Numbered from the stretch's first letter, positions 1 through 7,758 are shown. The stretch: 16,121 bases of DNA from an uncultured Phaeodactylibacter sp. (GCA_913062745.1 CAJXXJ010000014.1:1-16121); one strand, 5' to 3'. Numbers and translations are program-made. The notes: generated from the letters alone by a model not told the origin.

Positions 1-1
1 T

Positions 2-2302
2 GGCAAATCGGCCAGTAATGACATGACCCTGGCTGATGTGCTGCGCCCTTACCTGGAAAAGCGTGAGCTGCAGCTGATTTTGATTGCCACCCCGGAAGAA
101 TGGAAGACGGTGCAGGAAAGAGGCCGCCGCTTCAGCAACCTCTTCCGCGTCATCCGCATGGAGCCACCGCCGCTCGAAACGGCCATTGACATCATCCTGG
201 AAAAGCGCCGCCGCCTGGAGCAGGAACACGATACGGAGATCAAGCTGCAGGCCCTGCACCAATTGCTGGATATACAGCGCAACTTCCTGCGGGATAAGCC
301 GCTCCCGGGCAGTGTGCTGCGCCTGCTCGAACAGCTCTGCGTCAAGTACCGGCAGGGCGTGGTGGATGCGCCGGAGGTACGGCAGGAGTTCATGGCGTAC
401 AGCGGGCTGCAGGAACAGATTTTTGACGTCTCAGCCGCTGAAGAAAAGGAAGAGACCGCCCGGCTGATCGCCCGGGAACTGGTCGGGCAGCCGGAAGCCG
501 TTCGGGCCCTTTCTGATGTTATCCATCTGGTGAAAGCCAAGCTGAACAACCCGCAGCGCCCCCTGTCCTCCTTTCTGTTCGTGGGGCCCACCGGAGTAGG
601 CAAGACGCAAGCGGCTAAAGTGCTGAGTAAGTTCCTAAAGGGTAGTGAGGATCAGTTGCTGCGCTTTGATATGAACGAGTACATCGACAGCGGCAGCCTG
701 GAACGGCTGGTGGGCGGGCCCGGGCAGCCGGAAGGGCAGCTAACCGGAGCGGTGCGGTATCAGCCCTTCAGCATATTACTGCTGGATGAGATTGAGAAAG
801 CCCACCCGATGGTGCACGACCTGCTGCTGCAGTTGCTGGATGATGCCCGCCTGACGGACAGCCTGGGGCGGACGGTCAATTTTAGCAACACCATTATCAT
901 CATGACCTCTAATATCGGTGCCTCCGAAGCGGGCCATCAGCTCGGCTTCGGCTCCGATAATAGTCGGCTGGCAGATACCTACCGCCGGGCAATGGAACGG
1001 TTCTTTCGGCCTGAGCTGCTTAACCGTATTGATCAGACGATTATTTTCAACCCGCTGCAGCCGGAGCACATCCTCGGCATTGCCCGCCTGCAGATACAGG
1101 AACTGCTCAAACGCGATGGCTTTGTACGCCGCGCCACGATTCTGAATATCGAGCAGCCTGCCCTGCAGTGGGTGGCGCAGCGGGGCTTCGATGCCCGTAT
1201 GGGTGGTCGGGCACTGAAACGGCAAATCGAGAAAGACCTTACCGCTCTGTCCGCTGAGCAATTGGTCCACACGCATACGGATGTGCCGCTCCTGATGGAC
1301 ATTTACCTGCAGGATCAGTCGCTGCGCCCGAAAATCCGCCCGCTTTCTTTCGCCAGCCGGCTTGATAACGGCTGGCTGCCGGCTACACCGGAGGAAACCC
1401 GGGGCAAACCCTTCTACCTGCGCCTGCTGCGTGCCCTGGAGCATGTGCGCGAGCGACTGGAGCGCTACGAAGCAGACTACAGCAGCGCCGGCCCGGTAGT
1501 GTTTACCGATGGAGCATCGAGCAGTGAGCTGGGGTGGGAATACTACGATTACAAGGCGAAGGTAGCTCAGGTGCAGGAGGAAACGCAGAATATCAGCCTG
1601 GGCTTCCGGGACCGTTATTACAAAATTGGCCCGGCCATCCCTCTGCGCCTAAAGGCTGTGAAGCTGGTGCCGCGGCGGGAAGATTTTGCAAAAGGCATCC
1701 GGGAAAATATTCGGGACCTGTTATTTCAGCAGGAAGGCATAGAGGAAATCAGCGATGCCTACCGGTACGCGAATGTGCAGTTTGACAGCCTGAAGACGGA
1801 GTTTTATAACTATTTCCTGAAGGTAGCTTTCCTGGAGCTGCAGCTCCGGGCGCTTCTGGCAGAAGAACCAATGCAGGTAAGGCTCACCATAACTTCCAAT
1901 GTGGAAGGCATGGGCGGGGAAGAAATAACTTATCTACTGGAATTGTACGCCCGCATACTGGCCGAGCTTGACTTTTCACACAAGGTACTGGAAGAGGAGC
2001 AGGCTATAGAAATCAAAGGGCTGGGCGTGAGCAGCCTGATGAGCGGAGAGGCAGGCATGCATCTGTTCTACCGGGGCAACCGCAATCCGGTGCCGATTCA
2101 GGTGCGCCTGAATGAGGAGCCATCCGAACTGGCCGTTATCCGGTTGTATTACGAAGGCAAAACGCTGACGGACCTGCGCACGGGCTTTTCAAATGACAGC
2201 AATATCACTACGAATGAGTTTTCCATGCTACTGTACGCAGGCTTGCCGGCGCATATCCGCAAAGCGGTCAACCCGTTTCGTCATGCCCCGACGCAGCACT
2301 GA
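2..2302 (+). CDS. ClpB-like AAA+ ATPase with a release-factor-like C-terminal region (5' end outside window)
   Basis: The frame is open to the window edge, so the N-terminus is missing; residues below count from the Met at 23. The start matches the end of a Clp first ATPase domain (after Walker B), with sensor-1-like ATPEEW (23-28) and an arginine-rich RGRRF (34-38). The second AAA+ domain is complete: Walker A GPTGVGKT (188-195), Walker B ILLLDE (251-256), sensor 1 TSN (295-297), arginine finger in NRID (R335), sensor 2 GGRALKR (395-401). ClpB would end soon after; here some 330 more residues follow. Residues about 617-693 resemble the PCRF domain of release factors RF1/RF2 (GMGGEEITYLLELYARIL against their GTGGDEA...MY.R). 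Residues about 705-745 (VIRLYY, TDLRTGF, LYAGLP) resemble the RF1 tail with its TDHR motif. No GGQ catalytic loop lies between them. Inference: an ATP-driven unfoldase or remodeller that recognises ribosomes or stalled translation products. The AAA+ assignment is firm; the release-factor homology comes from motif reading only. Confidence 0.88.
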   Translation, partial: GKSASNDMTLADVLRPYLEKRELQLILIATPEEWKTVQERGRRFSNLFRVIRMEPPPLETAIDIILEKRRRLEQEHDTEIKLQALHQLLDIQRNFLRDKPLPGSVLRLLEQLCVKYRQGVVDAPEVRQEFMAYSGLQEQIFDVSAAEEKEETARLIARELVGQPEAVRALSDVIHLVKAKLNNPQRPLSSFLFVGPTGVGKTQAAKVLSKFLKGSEDQLLRFDMNEYIDSGSLERLVGGPGQPEGQLTGAVRYQPFSILLLDEIEKAHPMVHDLLLQLLDDARLTDSLGRTVNFSNTIIIMTSNIGASEAGHQLGFGSDNSRLADTYRRAMERFFRPELLNRIDQTIIFNPLQPEHILGIARLQIQELLKRDGFVRRATILNIEQPALQWVAQRGFDARMGGRALKRQIEKDLTALSAEQLVHTHTDVPLLMDIYLQDQSLRPKIRPLSFASRLDNGWLPATPEETRGKPFYLRLLRALEHVRERLERYEADYSSAGPVVFTDGASSSELGWEYYDYKAKVAQVQEETQNISLGFRDRYYKIGPAIPLRLKAVKLVPRREDFAKGIRENIRDLLFQQEGIEEISDAYRYANVQFDSLKTEFYNYFLKVAFLELQLRALLAEEPMQVRLTITSNVEGMGGEEITYLLELYARILAELDFSHKVLEEEQAIEIKGLGVSSLMSGEAGMHLFYRGNRNPVPIQVRLNEEPSELAVIRLYYEGKTLTDLRTGFSNDSNITTNEFSMLLYAGLPAHIRKAVNPFRHAPTQH

Positions 2303-2516
2303 CCTGCTGCTGCAGGTAGCTGCAGAGCCGTACCACATCTGAAAATTGCTGTTCCGTTTTTTCGCCAAGCTGCAATGCATACACCTCCTTCGCAGCGAGG
2401 GTACGTATTTTGTATCCGCCCGCTACTTCTACTGCAGTCCCGTCTGAATTGGTAACGGGTATGCCAAAGTGCTGCAAGGCGCACAGCAACAACGCATATT
2501 GGTTAGAAGCGTCCAT
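2268..2516 (-). CDS. Small hypothetical protein, 82 aa
   Basis: A short minus-strand frame starts with ATG at 2516 and overlaps the end of the Clp-like gene tail to tail by 35 bases. The product is soluble, with no signal peptide or membrane segment. It has a helix-like N-terminus, a central stretch with several small and beta-favouring residues (VTNSDGTAVEVAGGYKIRTL) and a Gln-rich helical end. I do not recognise a family. The balanced amino-acid composition and position in an otherwise empty gap favour a real gene. I found no TAnnTTTG promoter upstream. It could be a chance frame. Confidence 0.55.
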   Translation of the reverse strand: MDASNQYALLLCALQHFGIPVTNSDGTAVEVAGGYKIRTLAAKEVYALQLGEKTEQQFSDVVRLCSYLQQQVSAASGHDETG

Positions 2517-2700
2517 AATTGAAAAATCATTTTATTGATATATTCCAACATGGTGTACTAAGGCTGCGGCGCACAACCGCAAAAAGGGAAGCGTACAAAA
2601 GGCGAGACGGTTATTTGCTAATGTTTTTGTTTGTTTGTCTATGCACTTTTGGGGCACGTCGTGAAACCCACCGCCCCCTTGGTACCTGCAATATACAAAT

Positions 2701-2725
2701 CTGCGGCCACATATGAAAGCCGCAG
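2701..2725 (-). terminator. Hairpin downstream of the 2736-3260 gene
   Basis: A perfect 7-bp inverted repeat, CTGCGGC (2701-2707) and GCCGCAG (2719-2725), encloses an 11-base loop containing CATATG. It begins 10 bases past the stop of the minus-strand gene. Read on the minus strand it is followed by an AT-rich but not pure T tract (ATTTGTAT), so termination may be weak. Confidence 0.5.
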
Positions 2726-2735
2726 GGTTATTTTA

Positions 2736-3260
2736 TCAGGACAAATGTGCGGCCGCTTCCTTCTTAATAGCGAGCAGGGCTTTTTCGACGGCCAGGGACT
2801 CGCGCTCGTTGAGCAGTTTGAAAATCTGCTGAGCCAGCTCCCGGGCATCTGCTTCCTTGCTGACATCCTGTGCGGCAATCGAGATGAGGTCTATGCTCTC
2901 TTCGCGGGCAATCTTGATGATTTCCCAGAGCTGGGAGGAGACGTATACCTGCTGCGTGATGTTGTGCTCGTATTCCTGTTGCAGGTCCAGCAGCATCCCC
3001 AGGCGCAGCGTGCCGGCATTCATACCGTCTTTGCGCACCCGCAGCAGCAAGTTGGGCAGGGTAATGCGCTCGCAGAACATCGACAGGCGCTCGTAGGCCT
3101 GCAGTTTTAGCGGAAGCGTAGCCTCCCGGCGCTCGCGCTGCAGCTTGATCTCCTCGCGCCGCAGCTGACTGTCGAGATAGGTTTTCAAAACGTAGTAGGC
3201 GGCCAGAAAGACCAGCAGGCCCGGTATCGTCAGTTTAAGCAGTTCCAGCAAAAATTCCAT
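2736..3260 (-). CDS. Membrane-anchored coiled-coil protein of unknown function (174 aa)
   Basis: The N-terminus MEFLLELLKLTIPGLLVFLA and the next residues form a single transmembrane helix (about 6-24). It is followed by a charged helical segment rich in Arg, Glu and Lys (about 30-60) and a mostly helical cytosolic body. I associate this architecture with a short protein family common in Bacteroidota (DUF7935 as I recall, not checked); its function is unknown. I chose the ATG at 3260 rather than the in-frame ATG at 3335. The longer start would add 25 residues ahead of the membrane helix, and it lies upstream of the consensus promoter at 3281-3313, whose transcript should begin near 3275. The gene is divergent from the Fe-S carrier gene, with promoters overlapping; a functional link is not established. 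Confidence 0.8.
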   Translation of the reverse strand: MEFLLELLKLTIPGLLVFLAAYYVLKTYLDSQLRREEIKLQRERREATLPLKLQAYERLSMFCERITLPNLLLRVRKDGMNAGTLRLGMLLDLQQEYEHNITQQVYVSSQLWEIIKIAREESIDLISIAAQDVSKEADARELAQQIFKLLNERESLAVEKALLAIKKEAAAHLS

Positions 3261-3271
3261 GTTAGCTGTTT

Positions 3272-3301
3272 TTGAGCCCCCAAAGGTAGGGCTTATATTT
3301 G
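3272..3301 (+). promoter_or_regulatory. Bacteroidota-type promoter for the Fe-S carrier gene
   Basis: TTG (3272-3274), a 19-base spacer and TATATTTG (3294-3301) match the Bacteroidota primary sigma consensus in full, at the preferred spacing. The predicted start near 3308 leaves a leader of roughly 113 bases before the ATG at 3421. The element overlaps the opposing promoter at 3281-3313, so the two probably cannot be occupied together. Confidence 0.7.
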
Positions 3302-3313
3302 TACTGTAGTCAA
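3281..3313 (-). promoter_or_regulatory. Bacteroidota-type promoter for the 2736-3260 gene
   Basis: On the minus strand the -7 element reads TACCTTTG (3288-3281), a full match to TAnnTTTG. A TTG (3313-3311) lies 22 bases upstream, within the 17-23 range. Transcription should start near 3275, giving a leader of about 15 bases before the ATG at 3260. This supports the shorter start of that gene. Confidence 0.65.
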
Positions 3314-3420
3314 GCCGCGTGCTTTTAAAAACCAAACGCTATTCCGGGCTGTTGACTTAGGAAGTGGTGCCAATCATCCGCCCACTGTAAGAGCAAAACT
3401 CTAAAAACACATTTACCAGT

Positions 3421-3774
3421 ATGAGCGAAGTGATCACTCAAAAGGAAGCTCCTATCAAATTGACAGAAGGTGCAGTAAAGGCGCTGCAGCAAATCCGCAG
3501 AGATCAGAAAATCGATGAGGCACACGGGCTGCGCATCGGAGTGAAAGGCGGCGGCTGTTCGGGCTTTTCCTATATGCTGGGCTTCGATGTGCCGAAAGAG
3601 AATGATGAGGTGTACGAAGTTTCAGGCATCAAGGTACTGATGCAAAAGTCGCACGGCATCTACCTGCTGGGCATGGAGATCGACTGGGAAGAAGGGCTCA
3701 ACAACCGGGGTTTTTCCTTCAACAACCCGAATGCTACGGACACCTGTGGCTGCGGCACTTCTTTTTCTGCCTGA
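3421..3774 (+). CDS. Iron-sulfur cluster A-type carrier, IscA/HesB family
   Basis: The 117-residue protein is typical of A-type carriers, which receive Fe-S clusters from the scaffold and pass them to target apoproteins in the cytoplasm. The three conserved cysteines are present: C46 in GGGCSGF, and C109 and C111 in the C-terminal TCGCGTSF. The block NNRGFSFNNPNATDTCGCG is diagnostic. No suf or isc scaffold, desulfurase or regulator gene lies beside it, so it is a stand-alone unit. The sequence does not settle whether it is functionally IscA, SufA or ErpA. It has its own consensus promoter (3272-3301) and a fairly long leader. Confidence 0.95.
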   Translation: MSEVITQKEAPIKLTEGAVKALQQIRRDQKIDEAHGLRIGVKGGGCSGFSYMLGFDVPKENDEVYEVSGIKVLMQKSHGIYLLGMEIDWEEGLNNRGFSFNNPNATDTCGCGTSFSA

Positions 3775-4214
3775 TACTTACTACCTTTAGCCGGAAGACG
3801 GCGCAGTGCGCTTATGCATTGCCCGCTCTGCTTCGGCAGGAAACAGATGGGGCATCCCACTCCATCTACCGGTTTACTGATAAAAATCAGCATAAGTAAG
3901 CTGACCTCTGTTTTTCGGGCTAAAGTACGTATCCCCGACACAAAGCAGGCATTACTGACTGATTCAGACCGAAAACCGCCCAGTCGTTGGTTTGTCTGTT
4001 CAGGCATCCTCGTTTTCCACCCCAGATTTTCGCCAAAGCCAATATACGACTGAGCTGTTTGTTCAGTACGTTTATGGCTGTACCCTGCTTTTGTTGTACG
4101 GTAGACCAAACAGAATTCTTTTTGGCGGGAAGCCTTTCGGGCATGGAAATTAATTTTACATTTACATTTCACATTCACTGTTAACATACAATTTATTTAA
4201 CCAATTAGCTATCT
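3775..4214 (+). other. 440-base intergenic region, no gene recognised
   Basis: Short frames here on both strands have poor composition and no recognisable motif. Just after the Fe-S carrier stop there is a weak 4-bp hairpin (GCCG/CGGC, near 3788-3801) without a T tract. The last 65 bases (about 4150-4214) are very AT-rich and carry stacked TTTACA-like units that include TACATTTA (4157-4164) and TACATTTC (4163-4170), each one base from TAnnTTTG. This is probably the promoter/leader of the T9SS cargo gene, but I found no properly spaced TTG. Confidence 0.5.
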
Positions 4215-6092
4215 ATGAAAAAATTGTTACTTACCCTGTTGCCTGTGCTGGCGCTGGCATTTTCAGTCAATGCTCAGGACACTCTGTTCGTGGAAGAATT
4301 CGACGGCGGTATTCCGGAAACCTGGGAAGTTGGTCCTGGCGACCCGGAAGGCGCAGTCTGGCAATGGACTCCGGACGGACTGGCAGACAGCGTACAGATT
4401 GACGGCGTACCCACTCCGGCTCTGTTCTGGGGCACCCGCGGGCCGATTGGCTCCGCTACTGCTTCTAACGGTGCAGCTATGTTCAACTCTGATGCCTATG
4501 ACAACGGTGGCGTGGCTATCGGCGAGGGTCCGTTCCCGGCGCCGCAGACCGCTACCCTTACTTCCCCTATCGTTGACTGCTCCGGCCAGGAGTTTGTCTT
4601 CCTGAAGTGGAATCAGTATTTCCGCTACTTTGACGCAGCGGCTATTCTGGAGGTTTCTGCAAATGGTGGCCAGGACTGGGTGACAGTACCTGTACCACTT
4701 AATGATGATCTCGCTGCAGACGCTAACGTTACTTCCGGCCCGGACGACGTTCAGTTTATCGATGTTTCGGAATGGGCTGCCAATAACGAAGACTTCCGTT
4801 TCCGTTTCGTATGGGGCGGCGGTGGCAACTACTACTTCTGGATCATCGATGATGTAGTAATACAAACGCCGGTATCACAGGAGCTGAGCATCCCGGATTA
4901 TTACTTCTACCCTCCGGCAAGCTTCGCACAGCCTGAGTCTCAGATCGACCAGGATACCTTCGGCTTTACCGTTTCTGTTGAGAACATCGGCAAAGATACC
5001 GTACAGGAGTTTGTAGCGCTGGCGCGCATCCTGCAACTGGATGAAACTTCCGGTGACTTTGTAGAAATATTTGCCGACAGCATCACCGGACAGTTCCCAC
5101 CGTTCACTAAAGACACGCTGACGTTCGAAAACCTGTTTGTACCGGACGAGTTGGAAATTGGTGAGTACCGCGTGGTGTACAACGTACTTTCCCGCAGTGC
5201 TGATGACTTCAACCCGAACAACAATCAGATTGCCAGAGCTTTCTTCGTAACCGAAAATCTCTTCTCCAAAGAGAACGGGCCGACTATTGGCTTCCAGCCT
5301 GCCGGTGGCGGCGACTACGAAATCGCCAACTACTACCGCATGGGCCCTGCTCCGGCTGATGGCGTGGAATTCACCGTAGGCCCGATTACTTCCGGTGCAG
5401 TTCTGAACGAGCCAGCAAACCTGCCAGGCAGCGAAATCGACCTGCTGGTGTACAAAGTACGTGATGGCGTAGCTGAAGACTTCTCCAACTTTGCCATCAA
5501 CAACAAGGATAGCCTTGAAGTACTTGGCTTCGGTGCGTTCACCTACCCGGACGATGCTGAAAACTTCGACCTGGTAACGACCACACCGACCAGCTTCACG
5601 CTGGAGCCGATTGCACTCGAGCCGAACGGCCGTTACTTCATCTCCTGCCTGTACGCAGATGATACCAACGTCTTCTTCCAGACGTTCAACGAGAGCATCG
5701 ACTACTACCAGATTAGCACCGTGCTGTATCAGCCGGACAATCAGTGGTTCCTCGGTGGCTTTGGGCCGGAGCCGGCTGCGGTAATCCGTATGGAGCTGGA
5801 TGTTGCCGTATCTGCTGATGCTCAGCAGCTGCCGGAGAACAGCCTGAAGGTATTCCCGAACCCGATCAAGGCAGGCAACCAGATTTCTGTAGGCCTGCAG
5901 CTTGAGCAGCCGCAGGAAGCTCAGGTGGTTATTGCCAACATGGATGGCCGCGTAATGGGTGTCCGCCAGTTTGACAGCCTGAAGAACGAACTGATCCAGA
6001 TGCCGACCACTAACCTGCCGGCTGGTAACTACCAGATGATTCTGATGACCAACGAAGGCGTTGCTACCAAGCAGTTCATCGTTGTTCAGTAA
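4215..6092 (+). CDS. Secreted protein with T9SS type A sorting domain (625 aa)
   Basis: A classic Sec signal peptide (MKKLLLTLLPVLALAFSVNA, cleavage before or after Gln21) is followed by a beta-rich N-terminal region (about 22-220) that begins LFVEEFDGGIPETW. That opening and the Trp/Gly-rich sandwich are typical of jelly-roll/MAM-like domains in Bacteroidota exoproteins. The middle (about 240-350) resembles an Ig/CARDB-like beta domain and is followed by another beta-rich region. The last 85 residues (541-625) are a type A C-terminal sorting domain: KVFPNP, then DGRV, LPAGNYQM, and a final KQFIVVQ. Such domains send proteins through the type IX system for release or attachment to surface lipopolysaccharide. 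No catalytic motif is visible, so the role may be adhesive or structural. The gene stands alone and ends at the shared terminator 6141-6180. Confidence 0.88.
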   Translation: MKKLLLTLLPVLALAFSVNAQDTLFVEEFDGGIPETWEVGPGDPEGAVWQWTPDGLADSVQIDGVPTPALFWGTRGPIGSATASNGAAMFNSDAYDNGGVAIGEGPFPAPQTATLTSPIVDCSGQEFVFLKWNQYFRYFDAAAILEVSANGGQDWVTVPVPLNDDLAADANVTSGPDDVQFIDVSEWAANNEDFRFRFVWGGGGNYYFWIIDDVVIQTPVSQELSIPDYYFYPPASFAQPESQIDQDTFGFTVSVENIGKDTVQEFVALARILQLDETSGDFVEIFADSITGQFPPFTKDTLTFENLFVPDELEIGEYRVVYNVLSRSADDFNPNNNQIARAFFVTENLFSKENGPTIGFQPAGGGDYEIANYYRMGPAPADGVEFTVGPITSGAVLNEPANLPGSEIDLLVYKVRDGVAEDFSNFAINNKDSLEVLGFGAFTYPDDAENFDLVTTTPTSFTLEPIALEPNGRYFISCLYADDTNVFFQTFNESIDYYQISTVLYQPDNQWFLGGFGPEPAAVIRMELDVAVSADAQQLPENSLKVFPNPIKAGNQISVGLQLEQPQEAQVVIANMDGRVMGVRQFDSLKNELIQMPTTNLPAGNYQMILMTNEGVATKQFIVVQ

Positions 6093-6140
6093 TCAATACT
6101 GTTCTATCCTGACCTTCTGATATAAAGAGGGTAAAAAAAC

Positions 6141-6180
6141 AAGCCCGCTGCGATACACTCGCAGCGGGCTTTGTTTTTTT
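6141..6180. terminator. Strong bidirectional intrinsic terminator between the T9SS cargo gene and icd
   Basis: A perfect 12-bp stem, AAGCCCGCTGCG (6141-6152) with CGCAGCGGGCTT (6160-6171), has a 7-base loop. It is flanked by a run of seven A on the left (6133-6139) and a T-rich run on the right (6171-6180). It lies 48 bases past the cargo gene stop and 34 bases past the icd stop, so it can end both convergent transcripts. Confidence 0.93.
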
Positions 6181-6205
6181 TGCTTTACGCTTTTCGCGAA
6201 AGCGC

Positions 6206-7471
6206 TTACATATTCTCGATGATCTCGGTACCGAATTCAGAGCACTTCAGCAGCGTAGCTCCTTCCATCAGGCGCTCAAAGTCGTAGGTGACGCGCTTTT
6301 TGGAGATAGCGCCTTCCACGCCCTTAATTACCAGCTCGGCAGCTTCGTTCCAGCCCATGTAGCGCAGCATCATCTCACCGGAGAGGATGACAGAGCTGGG
6401 GTTGACTTTATCGAGCCCGGCGTACTTGGGTGCCGTACCGTGGGTAGCCTCAAAGATAGCACGGCCGGTCGTGTAGTTGATATTCGCACCCGGAGCGATA
6501 CCGATGCCGCCTACCTGTGCGGCCAGCGCATCAGATACGTAGTCGCCGTTCAGGTTGAGCGTAGCGATAACGGAATACTCAGACGGGCGGGTCAGGATCT
6601 GCTGCAGGAAGGCATCCGCGATGGAATCCTTGATCAGCAGCGCGCCATTATCCAGTGCTTCCTGCTGTGCCTTATTGGCTGCCTCCTTGCCTTTTTCCGC
6701 TACCAGGCGGTCGTACTGTGCCCAGGTCCATACCTTTTCGCCGTACTCACGCTCTGCCAGTTCGTAGCCCCAGTCCTTGAATTTCCCTTCTGTAAACTTC
6801 ATGATGTTGCCCTTGTGTACCAGGGTAACCGATGGCAGCTTCTGGTCGAGCGCGTACTCGATCGCCGAGCGTACCAGGCGCTCCGTGCCTTCCACAGATA
6901 CCGGCTTGATGCCGAGAGAGACCGTGTCCGGGAAACGGATCTGCGTGACGCCCATCTCGTCCATCAGGAATTGCTTCAGTTTGTCGACTTCTTCCGTGCC
7001 GTTCAGGTATTCGATGCCGGCGTAGATGTCTTCAGTATTTTCGCGGAAGATGACCATGTCAATAGCGCCGGGGTTTTTCACCGGGGAGGGCACCCCTGTG
7101 AACCAGCGCACCGGGCGCACACAGGCGTATAGGTCCAGCTTCTGGCGCAGCGCAACGTTCAGGGAGCGGATACCGCCGCCTACCGGGGTGGTCAGCGGGC
7201 CTTTGATGGCCACGAGGTATTCCTTAATAGCTTCGAGCGTAGCATCCGGCAGCCATTCGCCGGTCTCGTCAAAAGCTTTCTGGCCAGCCAGTACTTCCTT
7301 CCAGTGAATCTTGCGCTCGCCGCCGTATGCTTTCTCTACCGCAGCATCGAGCACACGCTCGGCAGCCGCCCAAATATCCGGACCGATGCCGTCACCCTCG
7401 ATGTAGGGCAGAATAGGGTCATTAGGTACGGTCAGTTTTCCGTTTTCAATCGTTACTTTAGTTCCACTCAT
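6206..7471 (-). CDS. icd: Isocitrate dehydrogenase, NADP-dependent
   Basis: The enzyme oxidises isocitrate to 2-oxoglutarate and CO2 in the TCA cycle with NADP+. The 421-residue sequence is collinear with the E. coli enzyme (416 aa). The substrate loop [13 protein letters not shown] contains S103, equivalent to the E. coli phosphorylation site Ser113, plus R109, R119 and R122. [12 protein letters not shown] and NLNGDYISDALAAQ-like segments are present. HGTAPKYAG...KV and TYDFER hold the lysine, tyrosine and arginine positions that select NADP over NAD. The C-terminus [13 protein letters not shown] is nearly identical to that of E. coli. A region around 240-265 differs from E. coli. No aceK gene is visible nearby, so phosphorylation control is not supported. 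Monocistronic, with a leader of up to about 180 bases. Confidence 0.97.
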   Translation of the reverse strand: MSGTKVTIENGKLTVPNDPILPYIEGDGIGPDIWAAAERVLDAAVEKAYGGERKIHWKEVLAGQKAFDETGEWLPDATLEAIKEYLVAIKGPLTTPVGGGIRSLNVALRQKLDLYACVRPVRWFTGVPSPVKNPGAIDMVIFRENTEDIYAGIEYLNGTEEVDKLKQFLMDEMGVTQIRFPDTVSLGIKPVSVEGTERLVRSAIEYALDQKLPSVTLVHKGNIMKFTEGKFKDWGYELAEREYGEKVWTWAQYDRLVAEKGKEAANKAQQEALDNGALLIKDSIADAFLQQILTRPSEYSVIATLNLNGDYVSDALAAQVGGIGIAPGANINYTTGRAIFEATHGTAPKYAGLDKVNPSSVILSGEMMLRYMGWNEAAELVIKGVEGAISKKRVTYDFERLMEGATLLKCSEFGTEIIENM

Positions 7472-7495
7472 TTTTAATGATCTTGTTTTGTATAG

Positions 7496-7640
7496 TTACT
7501 TGGTGACGCAGTTTGAGGCACGAGCTGCCCGAAAGCCAAAGATTGCTGCTGTAGTTGGAGAACAGATTGGTGGAAGGGCCGCCGGAGCGTCGCTGCCGGG
7601 GCACCCCAATTGATCTATCCCCGCCCGGGGCAGATGTAGG
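7496..7640 (-). pseudogene. Possible remnant of a SUMF1-like (formylglycine-generating enzyme family) C-terminus
   Basis: On the minus strand one frame ends FGFRAARASNCVTK and then a stop at 7496-7498. GFR followed by AR is a typical end of SUMF1-domain proteins, which are common in Bacteroidota. Just upstream, a second frame reads RSGGPSTNLFSNYSSN, composition typical of the strand before that ending. The two can be joined only by a frameshift near 7540. No start or catalytic part remains. The match is short and could be chance. Confidence 0.25.
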
Positions 7641-7656
7641 AGCTTGTCAAACTGTC

Positions 7657-7664
7657 CAAAGGTA
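7657..7664 (-). promoter_or_regulatory. Candidate -7 element for icd
   Basis: On the minus strand 7664-7657 reads TACCTTTG, a full match to TAnnTTTG and identical to the element at 3281-3288. No TTG lies 17-23 bases upstream, so the -33 element is poor. If used, transcription starts near 7650 and the icd leader is about 180 bases. Confidence 0.4.
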
Positions 7665-7738
7665 AGGAATTCTGCCATTCCTGCCGAAGAAACACGACGC
7701 AATCCCCCCTGGACTTTCACGCCTGCCTTTTGCCGCAA

Positions 7739-7758
7739 CGGAGCGAACATGCGCTCCG
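7739..7758 (+). other. Stem-loop in the leader of the flavin reductase gene
   Basis: CGGAGCG (7739-7745) pairs perfectly with CGCTCCG (7752-7758) across a six-base loop, ending 34 bases before the ATG. No T tract follows, so it is not an intrinsic terminator. It could be an mRNA-stability hairpin or an operator; its role is unknown. Confidence 0.4.

Noticed and set aside
3261..3335. 25-residue N-terminal extension of the membrane-anchored protein (ATG at 3335)
   Set aside because: It would start upstream of the predicted transcription start and places polar residues before the membrane helix; the ATG at 3260 fits the promoter and the topology.
3985..4070. Imperfect direct repeat around TGTCTGTTCAG and TGTTTGTTCAG
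   Set aside because: Two short copies about 65 bases apart with one mismatch in an unremarkable gap; expected by chance at this length scale.
3660..4187. Minus-strand 175-codon frame in the gap before the T9SS cargo gene
   Set aside because: It overlaps the Fe-S carrier gene antisense, has an odd Lys/Cys/Ser-rich composition and no motif in any part.
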